Positions 22,413 to 37,350 of a DNA stretch of 64,000 nucleotides are shown in pieces (the first letter of the stretch is position 1; each line of letters opens with the position of its first letter). A program made the translations under genes and the position numbers. The notes below the pieces were generated by a model, which was given only the letters and a program-made list of their open reading frames with translations, was not told the DNA's origin and ran no database searches. Source of the stretch: Niebla homalea (lineage: Eukaryota > Ascomycota > Lecanoromycetes > Lecanorales > Ramalinaceae); NCBI GenBank assembly GCA_019925105.1, contig JAHGAU010000034.1, positions 620,001-684,000 on the forward strand, in the 5' to 3' direction.

Positions 22413-25400
22413 ATTATTTCCCTTTTTATACATTAATCTTTAAGGTATAAAAAGATATATTTAAAAAGCTAACGTAAAGCCGGTTAAACATAAAGCTTAT
22501 TAAAAACCTATTATTAAACTTAATAGGAAAAAGGTAAAAAGAAAAGAATCCTTAAATATATACGTAAGTATAATAATATTTATTTAATAATAATATAATA
22601 AAGATATCTTATATTAATAATAAGTTAATATAACTTATAAAGCTTATTAAAAACCTTTTTATAAAACTTAATAAAAAAAGGTAAATAAGAAAAGAGTTTT
22701 TCTAATATTAATTAATGATTACTTAAAGCTTTATTATTAATTTATTATACTATAATAAAGGTAAGTACTATTATAAAAACGGTACGCGATTATAATAAGG
22801 CCTTTACTTTATTTTAAACTTTTTTTCTTTTTTTCCTTAATAATTTTAATTACTTATATAAATATAATATAATTAAGGGTATATATTAATATTTAAAAGT
22901 TAATATATATATAATTATATACTTTCATTATATATATTATTATTATAATAAGTAACGTTAACGTTATATAAACGCTATATTTACGTTTATAATCCGTTTA
23001 TTTATTTATTTTTTTAATATTATATATAAGTTTTATTTTTAATATATTATTACTTAAAAGTAACGGTATATTGCAGGCGGATATATAAATATTATATTAA
23101 TAACGTATATAGCGATACCTTATTTTATTTACTTTTTATAAGGTGAATTACGTTATATATATAACCCGTTACCTTACCCGCGGTATTGCCATAAGCGATA
23201 TCCTTCCCGTTACCTTCCCGTAAGTAGTTTTAACGCTATTATATTATTATCGCTTTAATATATATATAATTCCCGGATTAATTATAATCCCGGGTAACTT
23301 AATAAATAAATAAGTATTAATCGATTAATATATAATTTATTAAGGTATAAACTTAATACGTATAAAAACGTAATAAAATCCTTTAAGATTTAAAAGTTTT
23401 TTAATTAAATATTAATTATTACCGGTCGGACGGAATATATATTTTATTAAGTTATTTTAAAAGTTAAAAAGGAAAGATCGGTCTTTTAAATTAAGAAAGA
23501 AACGCTCGCCGTTTATATTAAGGCGGCGGAAAAAAAGGTTATTCAGCTTAAAGAATAAATAAGTAAATTATAATTTAATAACAATATAATAATATTAACG
23601 TTTAATAATTAAATCGGCTTAATATAAAAAGGCCGGGTTTTTTATAAAAATTAATTCCGTTAAGGAACTATTCTTTATTTCTTAACTTTATATCTGGGAT
23701 AAAGAAATAAAACCCCGGACTTATAATATTCAACAACTTAAGAAATAAAAAGGAAAAAGAGGATTTAAGCTTTAACTTATTTAAAAAAGAAAAAGAAAAA
23801 ATTATACTTTTTTTAATAACGTTATCGGAGAAATCGGCCTTAATTTTTAAGAATAATACCTTAAAATCGAATTAAGAAGTTTTTCCGGTAAATAATATTA
23901 AGGAAATATTTTTAACTTAAAGTTAAAGGAAAAAGAAAAAGGTATAATATCTTTATATTTACTTAAAGTATTATTAACTTATATATGAAAGAAAACGAAG
24001 TAAAAGAAAGTAATTTAAATTAATACGGAGTTATAAATTATTCTTTTATTTTTATATATTAATATTATTAAAGTTTAACGTTAAATATGGAAGTTAATAA
24101 CGTTAAGCGTTAAATACTTATAATCTATATATTATTGAAAGTAATATAACGGATAATATTATTAAAGTTATTAATACGTTAATAAAACCTTAATAAATAT
24201 ACTTATCGACCTTTTATTATTTTAAATAACTTTACTTTTTTACTTTTATTTACTTAATATTATTTATTTAATAACGCGTTAAGTATTTATAATTTAGTAT
24301 TTACGCTTCTTTACCTTCGGTATTATCGCGGTTATTATTAAAGTATTCTATATTAATTATAATATTATAATAAAAATAATCGCTTTCATAATACCGACTT
24401 ATTTATATACGTAATACCCGTAATAAGTAAAGTTATTAATTAAAGCTTAAACTTTAATAATTTTTCGGAAGGATAATATATAAAGGCTAAGTAATTATAT
24501 TATTAATTATATATATAACTATTAATTATATATATAACTTCCGCCGTTATAGCGTTATAACCTTATTTACGTTTCCTTTTATTCTATATTATCTTATCGT
24601 ATTATTCCCGTAATATTTAAGAGTACTTTAAGTCCGTTTCCGGTATTTATTAATTATATTTAAAGTTTTAATTAATTTTATTAATAATTTCTTTAATTAT
24701 TTATTCTTCTTTATTATTAATTAATTCGGATATTTATATTATAAACTCCGCCGTTTAATTATTAACGTAAATATAATAAAGCTTTAAAAGTGAAATATAA
24801 ATAATAAAGTAAATTCAATAAATAATAAGGAAAAATAAATAATACGTTTACGTTTTAATTTTATTATTAATTTTAAAGGGTTTTATAAATTGGGGCGTAA
24901 GTTTCTTATTTAATTATTTTAATTTAAGGTTTTTAATATTTAATATTATTAATCTGTTGACGTTATATAATTTTAACTTATATTTCTTATTATACGTTTT
25001 TTAAGTTAATTTAATAATATAACGTTATTAATCCGTTAATATTAATTATATTTTATATAATAATTTAACTTTATTTTTTATTATAAATATCTTTTTCTTT
25101 ATAAGTTTATTTTTAAGTTTAAAGTAAATATTTAAGTTATAATTCTATATCGCTATAAAAGGGCTATAGCTTAAAGTTAAATATTTTAAGTTTATATAAA
25201 TAAAGTTAATTAAAAAAATAATCTTATTTAATTCATTTACTTAAAGTTAATAAAAGTCCTTGAATATTATTTAAAGCTTTAATTTTAATATTTTATTTAA
25301 TTATCTATTTATAAATAGAAAGTAATATTTAATTTATATTTTATCTTTATATAATAATATATTAATCCTTAGAATTTACTTGTAAATAAAGATCCCCGGT

Positions 25401-26959
25401 TAATTACGATTTTAACCGGCGTATTATAACGTAATACGATTTCTTTAAAGAAAAGATCCGTTAATATAACGGCGTTAATTTATTTTATAACGGGAAAATA
25501 TCTATATATTTTTATATATTTATTTACGATTATTAAAATCGAATTATAAATATTATTTTTAACTTTATTTATAAATAAGTTAATAATAAGTCTATATTAA
25601 GATCTTTTTAAAATAGGGCCGGTTAAGGAAATAAAATAAGTTCGCCGTAAAAACGGTAACGTAGTATTTTAATCCTTAAATAAATAATATATATTTTAAT
25701 ATAAATATTAACTTAAGTTCTTAAGTTATTTTAATAATATTTACGGGTTAAAAACTCGTAAATCTTTTCGGTTTTAAAGTAACCCGTTAACGGGTTATTA
25801 TAATATTTATTAATTAACTTTTTCTTAATCGCTTTATCCCGAGGGACGTATATATAACCCTTATAGGTAATAAAGTTATTTAAATCGAGGTTTTAAGTTT
25901 TATTATAACTTTAATAAGAATATATTAACGTTACGTTATCGTCCTTAATCTTATATATAAAATATTATTAACTTATAAATCTTTAATAAATAACTTAATT
26001 AATTTAAATTCTTTATAAAGCTTTTTAAGTAATTTTTAAATTTCTCTACGCGGAATAATAACCTAAATACTTTTTAAAGTGAATAATAATTAATAATTAA
26101 TAGCCGTTATCCGTCAACATTTTATTAAATTATTGGATTAAAATACGAATTTATTTTATAACGTAAATAATAAAATTATATTAAAAGGTAAAATTCCTTT
26201 ATAGTTTAAACGTTTTAATAAAGGATTAATAAAGTTTATTTTATTATAATAATAAAATATTTAAAAATTATAATTAATAAATTTTAAAGCTTATTTAACT
26301 TAATATAAGTTTAACGTTAATTACTTTATAAACTTTCGGAAATTATTATAATATATTTATATTTAACTAACTTTAAGGCTCCCTTTTAAGTAATATTATT
26401 ATTACTTAAATATTATAATAATAACGAAAAGCTTTTAATTATACGTTTTATAATTCTATTTAATAAGGGCTATTTTTTTTAAATTAATACGTAATTAAAC
26501 GTTAATAACTTTCCTTAAACTATTAAAATAAAATACTTATAATAGTAAAATTAAATATATTAATTTTATTTATACTTTCCGTGTTAAGTTAAAATAATAA
26601 AGTAATAATACGTTAATAAACGTTTTACGGAGCCGGCGGAACGCCGTATTAATTATATTAATTTACTTTAACGGGTTAGCCTTTTTCTTTTCTTTATTAT
26701 CCTTAAATACTTATAAATAAAACGATAATAAAAATTTATCAAACTTAAAAAGACTTATATTTCCCGGTAGGTTTTTAAAGTAAATTAATTTTTAATAATT
26801 TTTAATAATTTTTAGCTTATTTAAATAACTTTAACAAAAACGATAAACCTTAAAAACTTTATTTAAGTAATATAAAATTAATACTTTTAAAGGTTAATAT
26901 AAAATTGAAATTAATAAAGTTACTTAAAAACCTATTAAATATAACGTTAATAGTCCGTT

Positions 26960-27260
26960 AAATTCTTATTAAATATTAAAATATCGTTTAAGTAAACTAT
27001 ATAAGTTATATCGATAAAGTTAATAAATAATTAATATAAGTTTAAAAGGTTATTAAAGCGTTAATTAATTTAAACGGTATAATAAAATACTTAAAATAAC
27101 CGTAATAGATATAAAATACCGTTTTTTATTTATCGTTAAACTTAATTTATAATTAATAATAAATATCCTTAAGGTTTAACTTTATAAGCCGTTTAAAGTT
27201 ATTTAATTAATTAAAAGTTTTAAAAATTAAAAATAAAAAATCTTAATTTTTAATGATAAT
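26960..27260 (-). pseudogene. Gypsy reverse transcriptase remnant
   Basis: The minus strand, ignoring stops, follows the Gypsy RT core: a segment resembling 'KTxFxxxYGxFxYxxxPFxLxNA' at about 27040-27130, then VYLNDILIF at 26971-26997. The first catalytic Asp of the YLDD box has become Asn, a G-to-A change in line with RIP. Non-functional. Confidence 0.75.
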
Positions 27261-27763
27261 TATATTTAACTTATAATAATTAATATAAAAATAAAGGCCA
27301 CTATCCTTCTTAAATATAAAAAGGATTGGAACGCTTATAAATAACGTTAAGTAATAAATTTAACCCTAAACTATAATATCCTTTAAATACCGCCGGAGTT
27401 TTATTAACTTTACCCGAAATAAATTATATAAAGAATTATATAATAACTTTTTACCGTTTAAGTTAATAGCGTAAGCCTTTTATTTTAATTTAAATAAGGT
27501 ATTATTTATATTATTAAAAAAGATATTTATATACTTACTTAACTTTTTCGGAATATTCCGGTTAATAAAGTCCTTTATAATACTTATATATATTAAATTG
27601 TTTTAAGGGATTTATAGTATTTTTAAGCGTTCCGTTATTATATTTATGTAAACGATTATAAAGACCTTATTAATTTCCGTTAAACTTTAATCAAAGTTAT
27701 TAACGTTATTAATCTATAACTTATAAAAAATAACTTTAAAACGTTATTTATCCGCCGTTAAAT

Positions 27764-30700
27764 TAATCGTTATTTAATTGATTGATTGATTGATTTATAT
27801 TACGGTTCTAGCTAAGTTAATTCCGGCGTTCCTTAATATGCGGCCTTTTGGCCTTGCTGGTAACCGTAAAAACCTGATACTTATAACGTTAAAGTAAAAA
27901 CCGGCGTTTACCAGGCCTTTACCCTTTATCCCTTAAGGTAAAGGATATTAACGGCCGTCTAAAGAGTAATAATTTATTCGTATATTTTTTATGGTTTAAC
28001 TTCTTTAAGAAAATCTATAATATTACGATTATATCCATATAAAAATTACTTTTTGTCACGGTTGCTGTCCTGAGACAAGGACATGGCTTATAGGGATAGG
28101 ACAGTATGTATTTAGAACAGGACAAAGTCCTTAGGTAGAGGACAAGGATCTCTTATGATCCATTGGTCCCTTTTACATAGCATCACTCATAATACATACA
28201 ATTGATCCACCCATACCTTTGTCCATATCCATGACACTTTTAAACTCATTACTTTTTTATTCCTTTATATATTTATATTACTTTAACTTTACGTAGTGCC
28301 TTTAAATATTTTTATTAATATTTACGTGCTTAATATATACCCTTTTTATATTATTATTGCCGTTAACTTTTTTAAAGACTTTTAATAAACGTTTATTATT
28401 ATATTTTTATAGTTATAAAAAATATTTTCCGGTTTATATAATTAATATAACCGGTTTCCGTTTCCTTTTTTTCTTTTATCGGTAACGGGCCTTTTTTATA
28501 AGGTTTTTAATAATTTTATTTATCTTTATAATAAGGTTAAATTATAATAATAATCCGGTAAATATTATAAACTTAATAACTATCCGGATATTTCATTTCA
28601 TAAATAATATTTAACGGTAATTATAAATATTAACTTTTATAATAAATCTTAATTTAACCTTTATAAATAAAGGATAAAAGATAAAAACGTATATAGCGTT
28701 TTACTTTTTTTATTTATATTTATATCCGGCGTTTATTTAATTTCCGGTATATATAATAAATAGGAAGTAAATTAAACCGTTTTTACCCGTCTAAAGTTAA
28801 ATCGTTAATACGTTATTACCCTTTTTTATAATATTATAATAACGGAAATACTTATTAATAATCTTTTTATTATTAAAAGTTAAGTAATAATAACCTTAAG
28901 GTATAAAGTCCTTATATTTCCGTTAATACTTAATTTATTTTATTATAACTTATAAGGTAATTATTATAATTTTTATTTTTTAAATCCTTTTAATTTCAAT
29001 TTCTTTTATACTTAACGAGAATTTATATACGTTTAGATTAACCTCCGGGATACCGGTAAGGTTAACTTTTTTCTTAATTTATTCCTACTTTATCTTAATA
29101 AAAAAAAAGATAAATATCTTTAATTTACTTTTTTTAACTTAAGGTTTATTAAGATTTTAACGGATTCACCCGTTTCTTATTATTATAATTAAATATATAT
29201 ATTTCTTTAACCTTATTTAAGTAATTATTTAATTTAATAAGACTTTAATTAACGGTATAAAGACCTTAAACTTTAATACCGGAATAAAAGTTATTTTATA
29301 AGTATTATTAATTACTTTTAAATATCGGTTTTAAACTTTCTATAATATTTAAATAAGCTTTTTCTTATATCCCGGAGTATTTTTAAATATATATTAAATA
29401 ACTATAACGTATATTATAATTAACTTTATTACGGTTTAATAAATAGTCCGGGCCTTTTATAACGTAATTCTTTATATTAATATAATGAAATAAATAAGGC
29501 TTTTTTTTATAAAGTTATTTTCTTTTAGATTTTTCTTATATAATCCTTTTAATTGAGCTTTTTATTTACTTAAAGGTTAAAGACTTTAATACTGATATCC
29601 AGCTTTACCGTAATTTTATTTAAATTTATTATAATTATTATATTATATAGCTTTAAACTTTTAATTATATAAATAAGTTTATACTTATACAACGTAAATT
29701 AAATTCCGTAAATTCTTACTTATTAAAAATAAACTTTATAAGCTTATTTTAATTCTAAATAATTTATATATATAAAAATATTATAAATTAAAAGGTAAAC
29801 GTTATTAATAAAGTTTTTAACTTAAATTTTTTATTTTAATTTAATAAACTTTTCGATTAATAAATTATTAAAGAATAAGAATAATATAAGAAAAATAAAT
29901 AATCTTTAAAGAATCCTTATTATAATAGGTTTTATTGGGCTTATCTTTGATCTTAAATTAATTAATATAACTTAATTATTTAAGAAACTTTTTATTTATT
30001 TAATTAAAAAAAATAATATCCTTTTTTTCTTTAAGTTATATAATAACCTTTAATAATTTATTTTATTAAAGGTATTTATAATATTGAGAGAAAAAAACTT
30101 ATAATATATTTCTTCCCGTAACCTTATATTATATATACGCCGTTAATTAATCTTTTAAAGGTTATTTCTATTAATTAATTTTTCCTTATTTTTATTTATT
30201 AATTAAGGAAAAGTCCGTAATTCTTTATATAATTATTAAGGATCTTTATTATTATTATTTTTAAGGCCTTTTTTAACGTATAAAAGAATATAATAAGTTT
30301 ATAAGACTTTATTTTAAAGTAATCCGGCTTAATAAACTTCTTAAGGATAATTGTTTTTATTTTCTTAAATTTATATAAATAATAACCGACGTTAAAGTAT
30401 ACTTAAAAAAGGTAAATAAAATTTTTTTAAATAATAATATTGTTATTAATAATAATTTATTAAGGATTTTATTCGGTCTTAAGGTTTTATTTTTCTTTAA
30501 TTTATTAATTACTTTAATTATTATATTTTATATTATTATTTTATTTATTAATACGGGGTTAAAATATATAACGCCGTTAATATCGTTTAAGCCAGTTTTT
30601 AACGGAGGGGGGAAAAATACTCCTTTAAGGGCCTTAATTTTACCGTTAAAGGTATTAATTAATATATTATTAAGTTTCTTAAAAAGTAAGAATTTAAAAA

Positions 30701-33700
30701 TAAACTTTAATTTTTTATTTTATTCTTTATTATACTTCGTTAACTTTTAGATATTATAAGGTAAAACCGTTAAATTATATACCGTAAATTAAAAATATAT
30801 TTATTTAATTTTCTTAATAATTTTCTCTTTTTCTTTTTAAGTAGTTTTTAATTAATTAAGTATCTTTTAATTCTTATATTTAAAAGCTTATTTTATCAAC
30901 TTTTTCGCCCTTATAATTACGGTTATATATTTTTTATTTTAATAGGTTTTAACTTTTTAAGAAAATTTTATTATTAAGATTATTTTATTAATTATTTTAT
31001 TTAATATTTTTATTATTTATTTTATAAAAAGGTTAATCCGGTCTTTATTATTTAATTAAGGGAAATCCATAAATTATATTATTGTTTCCTCCGCTTTTTT
31101 ATAAACCTCTATTATTTTAGCCGTTTTCTACGTTTTCCTTACCGGTAATAATAAGGTTTTATTAACGGTTTAATTTAAGGTTATCTATATCGGTATATAA
31201 TTTAAGCTATATTTTAAGTCTTTTTATAGCTTATATATTATATTTACGTTAATAATTTTTTCCGTATTAAAAGTTAAATTAATCGTTATTTTAAATTTAT
31301 AACTTTTTTACGTAATAATTTTTTATAATATTAATAATAAGAAATTAATTTAAATAATAATTATTAATAGGTTATTTAATTTAACGTAATTTATTATACG
31401 TTTTTCCTTATTTTATATATAATAATATAAATTAAAGTTTTTAAGTAATATATATTTATTTAAAGTAATTAAAACCTTTTTAAGTAATAATATCGTAAGT
31501 AATTTTTCTTTATTAACCGGTAATAGGTTATACGCGTTATAAATATTAAGGTTATTTTTTAAGTCCTTTTTTTTTTATAATACGGAATATATAAAGGATC
31601 TATTATAATAAGTAATATCTTAGTTATTTACATTAAACTATTTATTTATAAAGAAGTATATTTTAATTATTTTATCCCCTTTAAAGGTTAAGTAAAATCT
31701 TTATCCTGGGTTAATAAATAAATATATATATAAGTTATATAATAATTCTTATATTATTATAATATTAATATTTTTAATTTCTTTAAATTTAAATATCAAT
31801 ATTTTTATTTTAATTCTTTTATTATAGACGTTATATTATATTACTTTTAAAAGTATTAATATATTATATATTAATTTTTATAAAGGCTCCTTTATTTATA
31901 TTCGTTTAAGTTATAGACTTCTTATTAAAGTTAAGTGTTTTTTAACTTAATATTTTTTTAATTATTATTAAAGACGTAAAACGGTTAATCCTTAAGGTCG
32001 GGATTGTAAGGAACTTCCTTTTCTTTATTTTATCCGTTATTATTATTTATTTTTTATTATTTAATTAATTAAGTTTACGTTTTAAGGCTATTTTTAATTA
32101 GCCCGTTAAATTAATTCCGTATATATTATATCGTTGGATTTTTACGGTTATTTAAGTTTTTTTACGTTTAATCTTTTTAACTTTTATTATATACTTAGAA
32201 TTTTATATTAAGTATTTTTTTTTATTATATATAACGTATTTAAACGCGCTTTTTATAAGTCTTTTAATTATTAATTCTATATATTTATAAGTATTATAAC
32301 CTTTAATATAAATTATATATTTCATAATATTAAAATACTTTATAATAATATATTTATAGTTTTAATATTTAAAATATTAATAAATATCCGCCGCTTTATT
32401 TTATAATTGAATTATTTTAAGAAATCTTTTTTTAATAATCTTTTTATTTAAAACGTTATTATATATTTTTATTAACGTTATACTTAATATAATAATAAAA
32501 TATTTCTTTATATATCTTAAGGAATTAAGTTTCCTCGTTATCGGAAAAAGTTTATAATTAATGATTTTAAGCTTTAAGTAAAAAACTATATTTTTCTTTT
32601 TTATATTCTTTAACGTAGTTTCTTTTTTGGTTTTTATAAAACGTAATAAGTATATTTTATTTATTATAACGGTAAACGATTACTTTAAAACCTTAATTAA
32701 CTTATATTCTTTTTTATTAATTTAATTTTTTAATTTTTTTAAGTTTTCCTTTATTTTTAATAATATTATATTAAAAAAAATATTTTTATTTTATAGTTTA
32801 TATACCGCGATAATCTATTCTATTAATAATTCCGTTATTATTTTAAAAGTTTTTATTAATTATAGCGGGTTTATTTTTATAATTACGTTTTTCTCCTTAT
32901 TATTAAATAAGCGGATTATTATTATTTTTACTTTCTTTAATATAGCTATTTTCTCCTCCGTTATCCCTTTATTTTTTATTATGGGTACCTTCTTTATTAC
33001 CCTTATTATTTAGCTTTTTTTTTTATTTAAGGGGTTACCGTTTTTATATCCTTATTTTGTACCCTTAACCTTAAGCCGTTATCTTTACCTTTTATTAACG
33101 TTTTTACTCCCGCCCCTTAAGAGTTCCGTAAATACTTTATTTTTTTTAATTTTACTTCTATTTTCATATAAAAGTCCCTTACGCTTTTTAATTTAATCTA
33201 TAGTATCGGTTAAGTTTTTAACGTAATATCCTTTTATTTTACCGTAAGGAGTCCTTTTAAGGCTTTTATTGTTTCCTTTATTGCCCTTTTACCCTTACTT
33301 ACCGGGCGACGTATTATTTCCGCTTTTTATTTTTAATCCCTTAAAATCCTATTTTCCTTATTAGTTTTATTCCTTTTTTATATACTTTTAATAATACTTT
33401 TATTGCGGTCTTCCTGTCTTTTCCCCCCGTTTATACTTTTTATTATTAATATTATACCGGCCTTTTTACCCCCTTATTTACCTATTACTTCCGTATTATT
33501 ATTATACGTTTTACGCGCTTTAATATATATATTTTATTAATTTTAATTTCCTTATTTACTTTAAACGTTATCCGGCTTATTAGTATTATATTACCCGTAT
33601 ATATTATCGCCGTTTCTATTAATATAGGTTATTTACCCGTTTATTACCTTATTCTTAACCATTATATTACTTCTATTTATCGTACTTAATATATTTCCCT

Positions 33701-33801
33701 TACTATTATTAAAGCTATTGATATTCGTATCGTTTTGGACCTCTAGGGTCCCTTTGTTCGTCGCCATCCAGCTCCTTTCTTTCTAATCTAATCGTTATTT
33801 A
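27764..33801 (-). mobile_element. Full-length LINE (non-LTR retrotransposon) copy 1 with 13-bp target duplication
   Basis: TAATCGTTATTTA occurs at 27764-27776 and at 33789-33801, directly abutting the element (27777-33788). The left end is a simple repeat, (ATTG)n on the plus strand, i.e. a (CAAT)n tail at the 3' end of a minus-strand LINE, followed by a 3' UTR shared with copies at about 35830-35986 (inverted) and 41081. The right end (33720-33788) matches the right end of copy 3 near 55388, so this is the 5' terminus. Length without the solo LTR is about 5.8 kb. The order expected on the minus strand is ORF1, endonuclease, RT; all are stop-ridden. RT recognition comes from the shorter copy 2. 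Confidence 0.88.
28049..28241. mobile_element. Unmutated solo LTR (183 bp) with CTTTT target duplication
   Basis: 28054-28236 begins TGTCACGGTTGC and ends CCATGACA, so the ends form TGTCA/TGACA. CTTTT lies on both sides (28049-28053, 28237-28241). The sequence is full of CA and TG, in sharp contrast to the LINE it interrupts; LINE copy 3 lacks it. It is therefore an insertion later than RIP of the LINE, or one too short to attract RIP. Confidence 0.92.
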
Positions 33802-33879
33802 TAAGGTACGTAACGTAAGTAAATTAAGGATTATATTTAAATCTTTTTAATTAACAATAAAGAAAAATATCTTATATTA

Positions 33880-35986
33880 CTATTAATTATTAATTAAATA
33901 ATATTATATTTAATAAGCGTTATAATAAAAGATTTACTTATTATTAAGAAAGGCCGTTTACGGTAAAACGGCGGGGGTTAATTATAAGTTTTATTAAACT
34001 ATATATACTGATAAAATTAAATTTATTTAAGCTTTAATATTAATCAATATATTTAAAAATTAAAGATTATCTTAAAAACTTATTTAACCCTTAATAATAA
34101 AAATTGGGTATACCTTTAATTATTTCTTTATTAGTTTTAACCTTAAGGCGCCGCCGGAGTTTTATTATTTTTTAACGTATTATTTTTTTATAGGATTTTA
34201 CGTTTATTATTAAAACTTTATTCTATAAAACGGTAAGGTAATCGGATATATAATAGCTTTTTTTTATAATATATATAATATTTAATATTCTTATTTATTT
34301 TAAGGACAGCGTTGAAATTTTTAGGTATAATTTTACGCTTTTAATTATAAAAATTATTTTTAATAAAAATATACGTTAACTTTAAGCCGTTAAAATTAGA
34401 TTTAAATATTTTATTTTAAAAAATTTATCCTTATTAACTTTTTAATTACTATTAATAATATATTTTAAGTTATTCTTTTATATAATCGCTATAAAATAAT
34501 TTTATAAAAGAAAGGTTTTATTTATTTTATAACGTTAACGTAAAAAGTTACCTTATAAAAGGTTACAATTATTTACCGGGCTGTTATAAAGCTTACGATA
34601 ATATATACGATAATTATTTAATACGTATTTAAGGATACGTTTAAATATAAGAAAAAGCCCGTTTAATAACTATAAAAGGTTTAAAACCGATACTTAAAAA
34701 TAATAAGTAAAATATATAAAGCGATTCCCGTCCCGGTATTAGAATTTAAGGTTTTTATATTATTAATAAAGCTGGCCTTAAATTAAATAATCACTTAAAC
34801 AAAACTTAAAAAGGGTATAAACTTAATTACGTTAATAAAAAATAAACGTATTTATTAGAATTATAAGAAACCTTAAATAAAAAGGCGTAAAAAAAACGGT
34901 ACCTACCCCCTATAAAAGTTAAATTAAAGTAAATTAAAAAGGAGGTTGATTTAACTTACGTTTAAGAAGTTAACGTAAGAATATATAAATTTTTATTTAA
35001 AGTAAAAGCGGTAAAAAAAAAGAAAATTATAAAGATAAAGTTAATAGCGATTACCTTATAGATTATAAAAAGGTAAATAAAACGTTAATATAAATATAAA
35101 GAATTAATCCTTTAAAAGTAACGGTATCCAACGTTAAATAACAATAAAATTATTAATAAATATTTCCGGCGTTACGGGATTATAAAGAAAGGTAATAATG
35201 CGTTAATAATTTAATTCTAAATAAATAAAAACGGCCTAACTTACTTCTTTTTTATTGTATACGCCGGTGGCCGGATTAACGTTAATTATAAATATAAATA
35301 ATAAAAATAGGATACCGTATATATATTAATTTCTTATTTACTATTTAAGGAGCTTAAATTGGGATTAATTAAAAAGATAAAGATTAATAATTATCGTTAA
35401 ATACTTATTAATAAAAAGGGTATTAAAGCGGCCGTTAAATTTATAATAATTACGGGTTTATTATTATAATTTAACTTAGCCAAGGAAATAAATAAAATAG
35501 TTAAGGATTTAATTAAAAAACCTTACCGCCGATTTAAGGGTAAAAAATAACGGCGGGAAAATTATATTTAATAGGGGATTAAAAAAGCTATAAATACCGG
35601 AACGGTATAAAAACGATATTATATCGGTTAATAAAGTTATATAAATAAAATAAAAATAATACATATATTAATAAGGATATTTAATAATATAATCAGAATT
35701 TTAATATTTTAATATTAAATAAATTTATAAGGTAACGGAAGAATAATAAGTTTAAAGGTAATCCTTAAGTAAATTCAATTATAATATTATAAGTTTTCTT
35801 AAAAAAGGCGTATAAATAAATTTTTATTCTTTAAACGGCCGTAGATACTGGGTAAATACTGGTTTTTATTCTTAACGTTATAAATATCGGGTTTTTTACG
35901 GTTATTAATAAGGCTAAATGGCCGAGTATTAAGGAACGCCGGAATTAGCTTAATTAGATCCGTAGTATAAATCAATCAATCAATCA
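33880..35986 (+). mobile_element. LINE copy 2, 5'-truncated, opposite orientation to copy 1
   Basis: This ends in (CAAT)n at about 35970-35986 and is preceded by the same 3' UTR as copies 1 and 3, in reverse orientation. Plus-strand remnants around 34140-34290 follow the LINE RT pattern leading to 'GIPQGSPLSPxLY' (now stop-ridden), and 34500-35200 aligns with the reverse complement of copy 1. The left boundary is approximate. ATATCTTA occurs near 33870 and just after the tail, perhaps the target duplication, but the match is short. It is about 2.1 kb against 5.8 kb for copy 1, typical 5' truncation. Confidence 0.72.
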
Positions 35987-36979
35987 ATATATATCTTAAG
36001 TATACTTAACGGATATTATATTTATATTTTAATAATCCTTAATAAGTCGTTAAGTTATTAAGTAGTTTAATTCTTAAGATTATACTTTTTATAATAAGTA
36101 AATTATTTTTGTTATTTTTATCTTTTATTCGTTTTTTTTTATACTTTATATTACCTTAATATATAATTTCCTTTTTCTTATTATTAACTTTTTTTAATTA
36201 TCGGTTATTTTTTTAATATATACAATTATTTATTTTTATTATAATAAGTATTATTAATTTAATTAGTATCATTTCTTTTTTATATATTATATATTCTTTA
36301 TATCGTTTTACGTTATTTTATATAATTAATAATAACTTTAAATACTATATTATTTTTTCGTTTATCTTATTAAGTATTAAGTTTATAAATTGAACTTTCT
36401 TTTACTTTTATTTAACGGGTTATTATTAACGTAAAATAAGGTTTATTTCCGGTTTTAAATTATTATTTTTATTATTTATAATATCTTCCCCGTCTTCTTT
36501 ATTATCTTTTTAATATTCCCGGGCTTTTTATTATCTTTTAAGTACTTTTATTATTATTTTATCCTTTTTAATTATTTTAAACCTTTATTTAATCATTTTT
36601 ATTTATTTCTTATTTACCTTATTTCTTTTATTTTATTTCATTACTTTAACTTATTCTTAAGCTTCCTTTATTTATTCCGATTATTTCTTATATACTTTTA
36701 CTTCTTTTTAAGTATATAAGTATATTCTTTTTTTTTTATTAATTAATCGTTAAAATATACGTTTTTAAAGCCGACTTTATTCTTTAAACGTTTACTTTTC
36801 TTAAAGTTTATTAATCTTTATTATTTTTTTTATTATATAATTTAATCTTTATGCTTTTTTTATTATTCTTATATTTTATAAGTCTATTTTAATTTCTTCT
36901 TTTAATAGTATTATATTTTTATAATATAGCTTCTTATATATTAACTTTTAACGTATTTTACTTAACGAACGGATTTATA

Positions 36980-37350
36980 ATTTAAGTAATTATATATATT
37001 TTTTTAAAAATAATATTTTTAATCTTTAATATCTTTATTTAAATTTTAAAGTTAATTATAACCGACTTTAATTATAAAAGTCTTAATAAGATATTATAAT
37101 TTAAGTTATTTTTTAATATTATAAATATTTATACCGATTTAACTATTTTTATAACTCGGATATTAAATATAATTTATATATAAAGTAATATATAATCTCC
37201 GTTTATTACCCATATATTTAAGTAGTTAACTTTAAGTAACTTTAAGGGCTTTTCTTTTATTCGTAATTCTTTTATTATGATTAAGTTAATTATAATAATA
37301 TTTAATATTTAATTAACTTTTACTTTTAATAACTTATTTATTTATTCCGG
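36980..37350 (-). pseudogene. Gypsy aspartic protease (retropepsin) remnant
   Basis: The minus strand, ignoring stops, gives the spacing of a retropepsin: a hydrophobic strand ending in a degraded DTG-like site (about 37290-37330), then a downstream 'ILxLxWLK'-like motif (about 37100-37140). It lies upstream of the RT in the minus direction, as expected in Gypsy gag-PR-RT order. The catalytic Asp appears as Asn. Moderate confidence because the frame is heavily mutated. Confidence 0.5.
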
